From positions 1 to 64,000 of the forward strand of contig JBGAGK010000001.1 of the NCBI GenBank assembly GCA_044226785.1: a stretch of DNA of 64,000 bases. The letters run 5' to 3'. Shown here piece by piece: positions 55,346 through 64,000 of the stretch. Position 1 is the first letter of the stretch. Each line of letters opens with the position of its first letter. The notes below the pieces were generated by a model. That model was not told where the DNA came from, searched no databases, and saw only the letters and a program-made list of their open reading frames with translations. The DNA is from TMP-86 sp039807285 (GTDB lineage Bacteria; Pseudomonadota; Gammaproteobacteria; Steroidobacterales; Steroidobacteraceae). A program made the position numbers and the translations under genes.

Positions 55346-56187
55346 ACGAGCCGGACGAAAAGCTCCTGCAGCGCTATCGTGAAGCCAGCGACGCACAGGC
55401 CGTGGCGCCCGGCGAACACGTGCGGGCGGCGATCCTCGCTGAAGGACGTGCCGCGGCCCGGCGATATGCGGCCTCGCCATTGGAAAGCCCGGCTGCGGCC
55501 GACCCTGCCCTGGATCGGGCGACTGCACGATCCCACGGACATCCGCGCGCGCGGCGCCGCTGGATGTATACGCTCATCGGAACGGCCAGCGCCGCTGTGC
55601 TGGCCGGCATTCTGGTGTTGCCTGGATTCCTGAAAGAGGCTCCGCCGGCAACGCCGGAGGCCGCGGTGAGCGCACCGCGAACTGTCGTTCAGGCAGAAAT
55701 GGCACGCAAGAAGGTCGTGCAACCGGACACATCGGCCATCTCCGCAACAGCCCCCGCTCCCGGGATGCCCGCCCGGGCGGCATCGGCTCCCGCGGCGTCC
55801 GCACCCGCACCGGCGTCCCTGTCGAAGGAATCGGTGCAGCAGACACCGGAGGCGATGGCCGCAGACCGGTCCAGTGCCGTCAGCCTGCGGACGATCAGGC
55901 ATGAACAAGCCTCACCGCTGTTCGACGCGGTGGCCGAGGATGATCCGGTGAAACTCCGGCAGGCGCTTGCAGAGGGTGCGGCCGTCGATGCGCGCGACGC
56001 ACGGGGACGCACGCCCTTGCTGCTGGCAGTCGAACTCGGTCGCATGGAGATGGCGAAGGAGTTGCTGGAGCATGACGCGAACCCGGCCGTCACCGACGCG
56101 GCTGGCCTCACGCCGCTGGATCTGGCCCGGCAGCTGCGGCGGGCGGACATCGTCGATCTACTGCAGAGGGCCGGTGCGAGGCGCTGA
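55342..56187 (+). CDS. Anti-sigma-like membrane protein with C-terminal ankyrin repeats
   Basis: A 281-residue protein. A cytoplasmic N terminus of about 75 residues (DEKLLQRYREASDAQAVAPG), one membrane helix (YTLIGTASAAVLAGILVLP), a long Ala/Pro-rich periplasmic linker, and three ankyrin repeats at the C terminus (DARGRTPLLLAVELGRMEMA, KELLEHDANPAVTDAAGLTP). The position directly after an ECF sigma gene and the one-helix topology argue for an anti-sigma factor; ankyrin repeats as sensor would be unusual. A classic zinc-binding HxxxCxxC motif is not visible. Confidence 0.75.
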   Translation: MNEPDEKLLQRYREASDAQAVAPGEHVRAAILAEGRAAARRYAASPLESPAAADPALDRATARSHGHPRARRRWMYTLIGTASAAVLAGILVLPGFLKEAPPATPEAAVSAPRTVVQAEMARKKVVQPDTSAISATAPAPGMPARAASAPAASAPAPASLSKESVQQTPEAMAADRSSAVSLRTIRHEQASPLFDAVAEDDPVKLRQALAEGAAVDARDARGRTPLLLAVELGRMEMAKELLEHDANPAVTDAAGLTPLDLARQLRRADIVDLLQRAGARR

Positions 56188-56574
56188 ACGAAGCGACGCG
56201 CAACATCGTTCGACGTCCGTGTCATCCGCCGCATGACGTGCACAGGCGATGCCCACCCGATCGGCACGCCAGTCCGCCCAATCCGCATCCCCACCATCGA
56301 ACGGATCCGTGAGTTCCTTGCCGGCCCCGGCCATGTACGCCTCGGTCACGCTGCAATGACGTGCGATGAGGCCCGAGGCAAGACAATGAGCCTGTTTGTC
56401 CGCAAGTCCGGAAGGCAGATGGTCGCGGACCGCACGCATGCAACCCAGCGAGGAAACGGCGGGCCTCGGAGCCGATGCGCAGCCGACGAGGCTGGCCAGC
56501 GCAAGGCCGGCAAGCCACACCCTCGCACAACGCCTCTCAGCGCAGACTGCGCTGGCGCGCTGCCTCGAACTCAT
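56158..56574 (-). CDS. Small lipoprotein, unknown function
   Basis: A 138-residue lipoprotein: VWLAGLALASLVGC lipobox, then a helical, Cys-containing mature part with MRAVRDHLPSGLADKQAHCL and ADWADWRADRVGIACARHAA. It overlaps the M28 peptidase stop by 38 nt and the ankyrin gene end, convergently, by 30 nt. The ATG at 56574 gives the signal peptide. Confidence 0.6.
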   Translation of the reverse strand: MSSRQRASAVCAERRCARVWLAGLALASLVGCASAPRPAVSSLGCMRAVRDHLPSGLADKQAHCLASGLIARHCSVTEAYMAGAGKELTDPFDGGDADWADWRADRVGIACARHAADDTDVERCCASLRSAPRTGPLQ

Positions 56575-58261
56575 CGCCCGGATTCCAGGATATGCGTGTG
56601 CGCTCTTCCATGGCCTGCCAGCCCAGCGCAAGACCAAACCGGGTCATCATGGCATTGGCGGTGAAATCCATCTGCGGGCGGTATTCATCGCCTGGCTGGT
56701 GGTAGTTCTCGCGATTGTAGCTCTCGTGAAGCTTCACGCCCCACTCGAGCGGATGACCCCGGTACTTCGAACCCTCCTCGATCGAAAACGCCGGAATGCC
56801 CTGACGGGCCAGGCTGAAATGATCGGAACGGTAGTAATACCCCGCACCCGGTTCGGCATCGGGCAGGATCTCGAGGCCGAAGGCTCGCGCGGTCTTCCGC
56901 ACGGTCGGATAGAACGAGGTGCGCTCCGCACCCGTGACATTCACCGACTCGGGAATGCCCTCGGGCATGATGGCGTCGAAATTCAGGCCGAGCGTCACCT
57001 CACGGGCCGGCAGCGGCAGATGCTTGCCCAGGTAGTTCGAGCCGAGCAGGCCTTTTTCCTCGGCTGTCACCGCCGCGAACAACACCGGCTGCGGTGGTTT
57101 GTGGCCCAAAGCGGCAAAGGCGCGCGCAATTTCCAGAAGCATCCCGCAGCCTGTGGCATTGTCCACCGCGCCGTTGAAGATCGGGTCGCCCTTGAGGGAC
57201 GGATCGATCCCCAGGTGATCATAATGCGCGCTGTACAGCACGGCCTGCACCGGATTGGCCGCAGCACCCGGCAGCATCGCCAGCACGTTGGGTGATTCGA
57301 AACTGCGCACCCTGCTCACCGTGTGTGCCTTGAAACGCAGTGGCAGTTCGCGCGCCCGGAATCCGCGTTCCCCGGCTGCCGTGATCATGGCCTGAAGGTC
57401 CAGGCCCGCGCCCGCGAACAGCCTGCGGGCCACATCCAGCTGGATCCAGCTGGCGGCCTCGAGTTTCGGATCGCGGTCTTCGCGCAGATACACCTGTTCG
57501 TTGCTCCAGGAGTTGCGCACGACTTCCCATCCGTAGCTGGCAAGATCGGTCCGGTGGATGATCAGCGCGCCCACTGCACCCTGGCGCGCCGCCTGTTCGA
57601 ACTTGTAGACCCAGCGCCCGTAATAGGTGAGCGCGGGACCGTTGAAGAACTTCGCGTCGTTCGATGGTGGCTCGTTGACGATGACCAGCACCACCTTGCC
57701 CTTCACATCCACGTCCTTGTAGTCGTTCCAGTGGTACTCGGGTGCGTCGATCCCGTAGCCCACGAACACGATGGGCGCATCGATGTTCACATCTGCGGTC
57801 TGGGTCTGGTTGCTGGTCACGTAGTCATCGGCCAGCTTCAAGGGCAACGTGCCGCCGGGCAGGCCTTCGATGCTGGCCGTAGACTGCGGCAGCGTCTGCA
57901 CGCCGCTGAAGGCAACCTGCTGATACCAGGTTCCATGATCGCCCGCAGGCTTCAGGCCCAACAGTTCGAACTGCGTGGCCATGTAGTGCGCGGCGATGTC
58001 CCCGCCACGCACACCCGGGCCGCGGCCTTCCAGCAGGTCATCGGCGAGGAATTTCACATGCGCCCGGATGCGCTGCGCATCGATGCCGGCCATGGCCGCG
58101 GCGACCGCCTTCGGCAGCCCCAGTTGCGCGGCAATGGCCATGGCGGATGGCGGCGCGGGCATTGCGTCCGTTCCCACGACCGCCGGAGCCGTGCCAGCGG
58201 TGGAAGGACCGCCCGGCAGGCCAAGCCACGCCAGGGCCAGTGGTATCAGCAGTCGCTTCAT
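56537..58261 (-). CDS. M28-family metallopeptidase with PA domain
   Basis: A 574-residue exported aminopeptidase-like protein: signal peptide LALAWLGLPGGPSTAG, an N-terminal region with FLADDLLEGRGPGVRG, a protease-associated domain, and the M28 zinc sites YSAHYDHLGIDP, FNGAVDNATGCG, AVTAEEKGLLGS, GLNFDAIMPEG and YRSDHFSLARQG. All expected metal ligands are present. It probably releases N-terminal residues from peptides in the periplasm. Confidence 0.9.
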   Translation of the reverse strand: MKRLLIPLALAWLGLPGGPSTAGTAPAVVGTDAMPAPPSAMAIAAQLGLPKAVAAAMAGIDAQRIRAHVKFLADDLLEGRGPGVRGGDIAAHYMATQFELLGLKPAGDHGTWYQQVAFSGVQTLPQSTASIEGLPGGTLPLKLADDYVTSNQTQTADVNIDAPIVFVGYGIDAPEYHWNDYKDVDVKGKVVLVIVNEPPSNDAKFFNGPALTYYGRWVYKFEQAARQGAVGALIIHRTDLASYGWEVVRNSWSNEQVYLREDRDPKLEAASWIQLDVARRLFAGAGLDLQAMITAAGERGFRARELPLRFKAHTVSRVRSFESPNVLAMLPGAAANPVQAVLYSAHYDHLGIDPSLKGDPIFNGAVDNATGCGMLLEIARAFAALGHKPPQPVLFAAVTAEEKGLLGSNYLGKHLPLPAREVTLGLNFDAIMPEGIPESVNVTGAERTSFYPTVRKTARAFGLEILPDAEPGAGYYYRSDHFSLARQGIPAFSIEEGSKYRGHPLEWGVKLHESYNRENYHQPGDEYRPQMDFTANAMMTRFGLALGWQAMEERTRISWNPGDEFEAARQRSLR

Positions 58262-58465
58262 GTGCGGGCTCCAGGCTGAGAGATCCGCGGCAGGTTACTT
58301 CAATTCGGCCGCCATTGCCCGCTGCCGCGGAAATGTCCCCATGGCAGGACCCTGGACTGGATGCGCGATGAATCCGTGCTACAGTTTCCGGCAACGCACA
58401 CAAGAGGGGGAGGCGGACGGCATGCGGATCAGGCCCGGGACATCACGGCTCCGCGAGCACGCCGC

Positions 58466-60169
58466 GTGAAACTCGGAACCATCGACTGGGTCATCATGGC
58501 CCTGTACTTCGCATTCGTGCTCGGCATCGGGTTTGCACTGCGCCGCTATGCGAAGACCAGCAGTGAATTCTTCCAGTCGGGCCGCGCCATGCCGGCCTGG
58601 GTCGCAGGACTCGCCTTCATCTCCGCCAATCTCGGCGCACAGGAAGTCATGGGCATGGCCGCCTCCGGTGCCAAGTACGGCATCATGACCAGCCACTTCT
58701 ACTGGGTGGGTGCGATTCCGGCCATGGTGTTCCTGGGCATCTTCATGATGCCTTTCTATTACGGCTCCCGCGCCCGTTCAGTGCCCGAATACCTGCGGCT
58801 GCGCTTCGACGAGAAGACACGGGGCCTGAATGCCATCACCTTCGCGCTGATGACGGTGTTCTCCTCGGGAATTTCCATGTATGCCATGGGTCTGCTGCTC
58901 AACCTTCTGCTGGGCTGGAGCTTCGACCTTTCGGTGTGGCTGTGCGCCATGATCGTGCTCGTGTACATCACCATGGGCGGGCTGACCTCGGCGATCTACA
59001 ACGAGGTGCTGCAGTTCTTCATGATCATCTTCGGGTTTCTTCCGCTGGTGCTGCTGGGCCTGCACGACATCGGCGGATGGCCGGGACTCTCCGCCTCGCT
59101 CCAGCAGGTCGCCTTGCAGCAGGGTTTCGCATCGGGCGCCTGGTCGCACTCGTGGGCGCACATGGGCGATGCGGCGGCCAATCCGATGGGCGTGGAATGG
59201 TTCGGGCTCGCCATGGGCCTCGGGTTCGTACTCTCCTTCGGATACTGGTGCACCGACTTTCTCACCATCCAGCGCGCCATGGCCTCGGAGTCCATGTCCG
59301 CCGCGCGCCGTGCGCCGCTGATCGCCGCCTTTCCAAAGATGCTGTTCCCGTTCCTGGTGATCCTGCCAGGCATGCTGGCCATCGCGCTGAACCAGCGGCA
59401 CGTGCCAGGCGGGTTCGCCCTGCCGTTGAAGCCAGACGGCTCGCTCAACTACGACATGACCGTGCCGCTGATGCTCTCGCACTATTTCCCGGAAGGTTTG
59501 CTGGGTGTGGGGCTGACCGCGCTGCTCGCGAGTTTCATGGCCGGCATGGCGGGCAATGTCACCGCCTTCAACACCGTGTTCACCTGCGACATCTATCAGG
59601 CCTACATCAGACGCGCTGCCAGCGATGCGCATTATGTCCGGGTCGGCCGGCTGGCCACCGTGGCGGGCATCGGCGCATCGGTGGCGGCTGCATATCTTGC
59701 CACCCATTTCAACAACATCATGGACATGCTGCAGCTCGTGTTCGCCTTCGTGAACGCGCCGCTGTTCGCCACCTTCCTGCTGGGCATGTTCTGGAAGCGC
59801 ACCACCGGTCACGGCGCATTCTTCGGTCTGATCATCGGCACGCTGGCCGCTGCGGCCCATCATGCCCTGACCCTGCCGCTGGGCGGCGTCGCCGGCATCA
59901 AGGGTGGCTGGCTGGGGCTGTGGCACCACTACCCCAGTGAAATGGCGCAGAATTTCTGGACCGCAATCTGGGCCTTTGGTGCCTGCTTCACCACCACCGT
60001 GGCGATCAGTCTGGCCACTCGTGCTCCCGCGGAGGAGCAGCTCCACGGCCTGGTGTACTCGATGACCCCTCGAGTAAGCACGGAAAATGAACCCTGGTGG
60101 CGCAGGCCCGTGGTGCTCGGTGTCGCGGCCCTCACCCTCACCGCATTGCTCAACCTGATCTTCGCCTGA
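58466..60169 (+). CDS. Sodium/solute symporter (SSS family)
   Basis: A 567-residue transporter with about 14 hydrophobic helices. Family motifs: FFQSGRAMPAWVAGLAFISA, NLGAQEVMGMAASGAKYG, SRARSVPEYLRLRFDEKTRG and YWCTDFLTIQRAMASESMSA. I prefer the GTG at 58466 (VKLGTIDWVIMALYFAF), where the first helix begins; the frame is open 35 codons further upstream. It starts an operon with a 59-residue membrane protein and galK-galT, so a galactose or related sugar is the likely substrate. Confidence 0.87.
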   Translation: MKLGTIDWVIMALYFAFVLGIGFALRRYAKTSSEFFQSGRAMPAWVAGLAFISANLGAQEVMGMAASGAKYGIMTSHFYWVGAIPAMVFLGIFMMPFYYGSRARSVPEYLRLRFDEKTRGLNAITFALMTVFSSGISMYAMGLLLNLLLGWSFDLSVWLCAMIVLVYITMGGLTSAIYNEVLQFFMIIFGFLPLVLLGLHDIGGWPGLSASLQQVALQQGFASGAWSHSWAHMGDAAANPMGVEWFGLAMGLGFVLSFGYWCTDFLTIQRAMASESMSAARRAPLIAAFPKMLFPFLVILPGMLAIALNQRHVPGGFALPLKPDGSLNYDMTVPLMLSHYFPEGLLGVGLTALLASFMAGMAGNVTAFNTVFTCDIYQAYIRRAASDAHYVRVGRLATVAGIGASVAAAYLATHFNNIMDMLQLVFAFVNAPLFATFLLGMFWKRTTGHGAFFGLIIGTLAAAAHHALTLPLGGVAGIKGGWLGLWHHYPSEMAQNFWTAIWAFGACFTTTVAISLATRAPAEEQLHGLVYSMTPRVSTENEPWWRRPVVLGVAALTLTALLNLIFA

Positions 60170-60177
60170 AGGCAGAC

Positions 60178-60357
60178 ATGCACATCGACATCCGCATCCC
60201 GCTCGGCTTCATGTTCAGCCTCATGGGCCTGATGCTCGTGGGCCTCGGCCTGACCGGGGGATCTGTCCTGTACCGGTTCGGCCTCAACGTGAACCTGATC
60301 TGGGGTCTGGTGATGCTGGCCTTCGGCGCCTCGATGCTGTGGCTGGCACGACGCTGA
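60178..60357 (+). CDS. Small two-helix membrane protein
   Basis: A 59-residue protein with two hydrophobic helices (LGFMFSLMGLMLVGLGLTGG; LIWGLVMLAFGASMLWLA). It starts 8 nt after the symporter stop and overlaps the galK start by 19 nt. Its role is unknown; the position suggests an accessory subunit of the transporter. Confidence 0.72.
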   Translation: MHIDIRIPLGFMFSLMGLMLVGLGLTGGSVLYRFGLNVNLIWGLVMLAFGASMLWLARR

Positions 60358-61472
60358 TCGTGCGCGCGCCAGGGCGCGTGAATCTCATCGGCGACCACAC
60401 CGACTACAACGACGGCTTCGTCCTGCCCATGGCCATCGACCGGCAGGTGCGCATCGAATTCGCACCACGCGGCGATGCGCGCCTTCGGGTGCGTTCGCGT
60501 GAACTGGGGGGCGAGTGCACATTCACGGCCAATCAGCGCGAATCGCCGGACGGCCCTTCGTGGGGGCGTTATCTGTGGGGCGTGGCGCGCGAACTGCATG
60601 CTGCCGGGGTGCACGTGCCGGGCGCGCAGGCGCGCATCGACAGCGATGTACCGGTCGGAGCGGGCCTGTCATCCTCGGCCGCGCTCGAGGTTGCGTTCGG
60701 CTTTGGCCTGACACGGCTCGCAGGCGCAAGGCTTGCGCTGACGGATCTTGCACTGCTGTGCCAACGCGCGGAGAACGGATACGCCGGCATGCACTGTGGC
60801 ATCATGGATCAGTACGTTGTCTGCCATGGCCGTGCTGGCACTGCACTCCTGCTCGACTGCCGCGCGCTGGCGCATGAGCATGCGGCGCTCCGCTTTGACA
60901 CCGATACCCGAATCGTGGTCTGCCGTTCGATGGTGCATCACGAACTGGCCGACAGCGGGTACAACACGCGCCGCGCGCAGTGCGAAGCGGGTGTTGCACA
61001 ACTGCAGGCGCGTCGGCCGCAGCTGCGCGCACTGCGGGATGTGGACGAAGCGGCATGGCCGGACTGGCCGGCGGGGCTCGATCCGTTGCTGGCCCGGCGT
61101 TGCCGGCACGTGGTACGGGAGATTGCGCGGGTGCGGGCCGCTGCCGACGCCCTGCGTGCGGCGGATGCGGAACGCTTCGGTGAGCTGATGTACGCCTCGC
61201 ATGCGAGCCTGCGCGACGATTTCGAAGTGAGCTGCGCGGAACTCGATCTGCTGGTGGATCTGGCGCGCACGGTTGAGGGCGTGTACGGGGCGCGCATGAC
61301 AGGCGGCGGCTTCGGCGGATGCACGGTGAACCTGGTGCGTGCCGATGCGCTGACGCGCTTCGAAGCACAGGTGATCAGCGGGTATAGGGCCGCTACGGGC
61401 CGCACACCGCAGATTTTCAGCTGCCAGCCCGCGGGGGGCGTCTGCGTGGCCGGCTCGCAGGCACCGGCATGA
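60339..61472 (+). CDS. galK: Galactokinase
   Basis: A 377-residue GHMP-family kinase that phosphorylates galactose. Motif 1 is VRAPGRVNLIGDHTDYNDGF, the ATP-binding motif VPVGAGLSSSAALEVA is near residue 110 and motif 3 is RMTGGGFGGCTVNLV near 325. The catalytic base Asp is in HCGIMDQYV. The start is a GTG at 60339 inside the preceding gene; the N-terminal extension usual in E. coli GalK is missing. It overlaps galT by 4 nt. Confidence 0.93.
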   Translation: MAGTTLIVRAPGRVNLIGDHTDYNDGFVLPMAIDRQVRIEFAPRGDARLRVRSRELGGECTFTANQRESPDGPSWGRYLWGVARELHAAGVHVPGAQARIDSDVPVGAGLSSSAALEVAFGFGLTRLAGARLALTDLALLCQRAENGYAGMHCGIMDQYVVCHGRAGTALLLDCRALAHEHAALRFDTDTRIVVCRSMVHHELADSGYNTRRAQCEAGVAQLQARRPQLRALRDVDEAAWPDWPAGLDPLLARRCRHVVREIARVRAAADALRAADAERFGELMYASHASLRDDFEVSCAELDLLVDLARTVEGVYGARMTGGGFGGCTVNLVRADALTRFEAQVISGYRAATGRTPQIFSCQPAGGVCVAGSQAPA

Positions 61473-62512
61473 GTGATCCCGCGTACTTCGATCTGCGCAT
61501 GCATGTGCACCGGCGGTTCAATCCGCTCAATGGCGAGTGGGTGCTGGTGTCGCCACACCGCAACCAGCGGCCCTGGCTGGGTCAGACCGAGGGTAGCGCC
61601 GCGCCCGCGCCGCAGGCGCATGACCCGCAGTGCCATCTCTGCCCCGGCAATGCGCGCGCCGGCGGCATGCGCAACCCCGACTATGCCGGCACGTTCGTGT
61701 TCGACAACGATTTCCCGGCACTGCGGGCCGATGTACGAGCGGGCCGGTTCGAGCGCTCACCGCTGATCCAGGCTCGTGCCGAGACCGGCATTTGCCGCGT
61801 CCTCTGCTTCTCGCCGCGTCACGACCTGGGTCTGGCGGAGCTGCCGGCAGCGCAGGTGCGCAGCGTGGTGGATGCATGGGCACAGCAGAACCGTGAACTC
61901 GGCGCACGTCAGGACATCGGCGCCGTTCAGATCTTCGAGAACCGCGGCGCCATGATGGGCGCCAGCAATCCGCACCCGCATGGCCAGATCTGGGCCGGCG
62001 CCAGCGTGCCGCCGATCCTGGCCGCAGAAGCCGGGACACAGCAGGCTCACCTTCACAGGCACGGTGAGTGCCTGCTGTGCAGCTACCTGAATCAGGAACT
62101 GGAGACCGGCGAACGGCTGGTGGTGCTCAATGCGCATTTCGTAGCGCTGGTGCCATTCTGGGCTGCCTGGCCGTTCGAGACGCTGGTGCTGCCGCGCCGT
62201 CACACCGCGATGATCGATGCACTGGACGGCGCGGAGCGGGACGCGCTGGTGGAAGTGATGCAAAGTCTGATCGGCAGCTATGACAGGCAATTCGACTGCG
62301 CGTTTCCCTACACCTTCGGCTGGCATCAGGCGCCCTGCCGGAGCGGTGAAACGGGGAGCTTTCATCTGCACGGCCATTTCTACCCGCCCCTGCTGCGCTC
62401 GGCCACGGTGCGCAAGTTCATGGTGGGCTACGAGATGCTGGCAGGCCCCCAGCGGGACATCACGCCGGAAGCGGCGGCGGAACGGCTGCGGGCGAAGATC
62501 CCGGGGCCATAG
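61469..62512 (+). CDS. galT: UDP-glucose--hexose-1-phosphate uridylyltransferase
   Basis: A 347-residue HIT-superfamily enzyme that exchanges UMP between UDP-glucose and galactose-1-phosphate. The catalytic motif NPHPHGQIWA is near residue 170, the N-terminal RRFNPLNGEWVLVSPHR and zinc-type CHLCPGNARAGG are present, and the C-terminal domain has WAAWPFETLVLPRRH and FHLHGHFYPPLLR. Full length. It overlaps galK by 4 nt and ends the operon. Confidence 0.94.
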   Translation: MSDPAYFDLRMHVHRRFNPLNGEWVLVSPHRNQRPWLGQTEGSAAPAPQAHDPQCHLCPGNARAGGMRNPDYAGTFVFDNDFPALRADVRAGRFERSPLIQARAETGICRVLCFSPRHDLGLAELPAAQVRSVVDAWAQQNRELGARQDIGAVQIFENRGAMMGASNPHPHGQIWAGASVPPILAAEAGTQQAHLHRHGECLLCSYLNQELETGERLVVLNAHFVALVPFWAAWPFETLVLPRRHTAMIDALDGAERDALVEVMQSLIGSYDRQFDCAFPYTFGWHQAPCRSGETGSFHLHGHFYPPLLRSATVRKFMVGYEMLAGPQRDITPEAAAERLRAKIPGP

Positions 62513-62540
62513 CCGCGCTTGCGCATCCGGAGCCAGGGAT

Positions 62541-62954
62541 TCAGCGCTTGACTTCCTCCACCACCGACTGCCCCGACACGCGCGCCTGGAACAGGGCCCA
62601 GCACAGGCCGACGGTGAGCAGGGCCGCGATGATGATGAGCACGATCCACTGCAACGCGGCGTGACTCGACAGCGAGAACCAGCCCCAGCTCACGAACAGC
62701 CAGACCAGGGCCGCGCAGATGCCCGCACCCAGCAGCAGCCCAAGTGCACCCAGCGAGCGCCAGGTGGCATGCACGAAGAAAGCCCACAATGCCAGCAGCA
62801 CGAGCCCCACGAAAAGCTGTACGGGCGCAAGGTGCGGGAAACTCCCCGCCACCCAGTTCAAGAAGGAATGGCCGGTGGGGTTCCAGGTCAGCAACACCAG
62901 CAGGAGCGAGGCCACGAAGCGCCCCAGGATGCCGCCCAGACTGAGTCGTTGCAT
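62541..62954 (-). CDS. DUF6524-like membrane protein
   Basis: A 137-residue protein with four hydrophobic helices. The start LGRFVASLLLVLLTWNPTGH followed by SFLNW resembles the DUF6524 family. Function unknown. Confidence 0.7.
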   Translation of the reverse strand: MQRLSLGGILGRFVASLLLVLLTWNPTGHSFLNWVAGSFPHLAPVQLFVGLVLLALWAFFVHATWRSLGALGLLLGAGICAALVWLFVSWGWFSLSSHAALQWIVLIIIAALLTVGLCWALFQARVSGQSVVEEVKR

Positions 62955-62971
62955 GTGAATCCCCTCATTCT

Positions 62972-63586
62972 TCAGAACCAGTTGTAATTGAAGCTCACGC
63001 TGATGCGCTCACCGGCGCCCGCATTCGGCGGCACTTCATGGCGCAGCCAGCTTTCGAACAGTATCAGCCTTCCAGCCCTGGCCGGCACCGACACCCAGGC
63101 TCTGCGGTCACGGCGCACACTGCCGCGGCGCGGCGGCGCGGCCATCTGGCGCGACAGGCGGGGATCCTCGAACTTGATCGCCGCGCTGCGCGGTGGCGTC
63201 TGGACGTAATAGGTGCCGCTGATGCTCGACAGTGGATGCAGATGCAGGCCATGCGAGACCCCGGGGCACATGATATTGACCCAGCAATCCGTCATTTCCA
63301 GCTTGCGTCCGACGAGATCGAACCCGAGGACCGAGGCGAAGCGCAGCACATGGGCATCGATCCGGCGCCGCAGTTCTTCGAAGGTGGGTGAAACCCGATG
63401 CAGCCGATGCGCCGACCCGTAGGATGTGAATCCGCCCGGATAGTGCTGCTTCGACCAATGCCTGCCGGCAGCGTCGTCGGCGCGCAACTGCCGGCATTCA
63501 CGCAGCAACCGGCGATTCAGCGCCGCATCCGCGCGCATCAGGGGCACACGATAGACCAGCGTGGGGAACAGTGCCTCGACCGGCAT
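62972..63586 (-). CDS. TIGR02466-type 2OG-Fe(II) oxygenase
   Basis: A 204-residue protein of the TIGR02466 family: EALFPTLVYRVPLM at the N terminus, WVNIMCPGVSHGLHLHPLSS (metal-binding His region), ISGTYYVQTPP, and RLILFESWLRHEVPPN (second His) with RISVSFNYNWF at the C terminus. These are iron and 2-oxoglutarate-dependent oxygenases of unknown substrate. Confidence 0.85.
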   Translation of the reverse strand: MPVEALFPTLVYRVPLMRADAALNRRLLRECRQLRADDAAGRHWSKQHYPGGFTSYGSAHRLHRVSPTFEELRRRIDAHVLRFASVLGFDLVGRKLEMTDCWVNIMCPGVSHGLHLHPLSSISGTYYVQTPPRSAAIKFEDPRLSRQMAAPPRRGSVRRDRRAWVSVPARAGRLILFESWLRHEVPPNAGAGERISVSFNYNWF

Positions 63587-63595
63587 GCACCCGTC

Positions 63596-64000
63596 TCAGG
63601 CGGCGTGGGGCCGCGGGCAGGCGGCCGAACACACCGTCTGCTCGATCTGCAGCGTGGCGTGATCGATCCTGAACCGCTTCTGGAGCCCCTCGGAGAGTTC
63701 CGCGAGCAACCGGCCGCTGGCATCGCCCTCCGGCACCACCAGATGCGCGGTCAGGGCAACGCTGGTGGTGGACAGTGCCCACACGTGCAGATCATGCACC
63801 TCGGTCACGCCACCGTGACCCTGGATGAACTGGCGGATGGATTCGGTGTCCAGACTCCCCGGCACGCCATCCAGCGACAGATGCAGGGCATCGCGCATCA
63901 GACCCCAGCCGCTCCACAGGATGACCGCCACCACCGCAAGGCTGACGGCCGGATCGATCCAGCGCAGGCCTGTGCGCAGGATGATGAACCCCGAGATCAC
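63596..64000 (-). CDS. Cation diffusion facilitator family transporter (5' partial)
   Basis: The C-terminal 134 residues of a CDF metal exporter (CzcD/ZitB type): a membrane helix pair, TGLRWIDPAVSLAVVAVILW, then the cytoplasmic domain with LSLDGVPGSLDTESIRQFIQ and EVHDLHVWALSTTSVALTAH. It ends in a His/Cys-containing tail. The gene continues past the window. Substrate is probably zinc or a similar divalent metal. Confidence 0.88.
   Translation of the reverse strand: MISGFIILRTGLRWIDPAVSLAVVAVILWSGWGLMRDALHLSLDGVPGSLDTESIRQFIQGHGGVTEVHDLHVWALSTTSVALTAHLVVPEGDASGRLLAELSEGLQKRFRIDHATLQIEQTVCSAACPRPHAA

Overview
The window is 64 kb of high-GC DNA with dense, operon-like gene packing. Several features point to a gammaproteobacterium, perhaps near the Xanthomonadales or Steroidobacterales: HrpB, two NsrR-type operators, a chromosomal-type integron with a decayed intI, many envelope lipoproteins, and a tRNA-Ile(CAU) carrying an Azoarcus-like group I intron. 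No 16S gene is present, so this placement is an inference. No rRNA, CRISPR array or prophage was seen.

Layout. 1-10800 is a defence block: an SNF2 helicase with a DUF3883 tail (cut by the window edge), a DUF1156 DNA methylase, a DUF1016 PD-(D/E)XK nuclease and a DUF499 ATPase, followed by a ParE/RelE-type toxin-antitoxin pair. It ends at a tRNA-Ile(CAU) gene (10848-11176, minus) split by a 252-nt group I intron. 11289-29783 is mostly metabolic: a SnoaL-like lipoprotein, a bicupin and an SDR; a nitric-oxide response group (truncated hemoglobin, NnrS, and a separate DUF2249 gene), each transcription unit preceded by an NsrR-like operator; an AraC regulator, a secreted lipase, topoisomerase IB, HrpB, a VanZ-like protein, a PQQ-repeat lipoprotein and two tandem phosphotriesterase-like hydrolases.

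29969-36255 is a decayed chromosomal integron. The integrase gene intI (plus strand) has lost its N terminus and two catalytic boxes. Leftward from it, on the minus strand, lie gene cassettes: an HNH endonuclease, BrnT/BrnA (brnT frameshifted), a second BrnT/BrnA, and a RelE/Phd pair with a truncated toxin. In the two BrnTA cassettes the first core site is the exact complement of the cassette's own R'' site, which is the signature of mobile cassettes. An IS110/IS1111-type element sits inside one attC, a right-end remnant of a second copy sits in the next attC, and an IS1634-family element bounds the array.

36408-40550 holds a TPR/TonB-like protein, gamma-glutamyltransferase and a MOSC protein. 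40547-53803 is one long minus-strand gene cluster that I consider the most likely undescribed system: three lipoproteins, a membrane Ser/Thr kinase-like protein with an altered DFG motif, a PEGA-repeat/SUMF1 fusion without the formylglycine-enzyme cysteines, a MotA/TolQ/ExbB-type channel, an actin-like/FHA fusion, and two vWA proteins whose single N-terminal helix carries a TolR/MotB-like Asp. Together these look like a proton-driven stator complex with vWA output domains under phospho-signalling control. Divergent from it is an ECF sigma factor with a membrane anti-sigma-like ankyrin protein.

56158-64000 returns to general functions: an M28 peptidase, a sodium/solute symporter with a small membrane protein, galK and galT as a sugar-uptake operon, a DUF6524-like membrane protein, a TIGR02466-type 2OG-Fe(II) oxygenase, and the 3' end of a cation-diffusion-facilitator gene.
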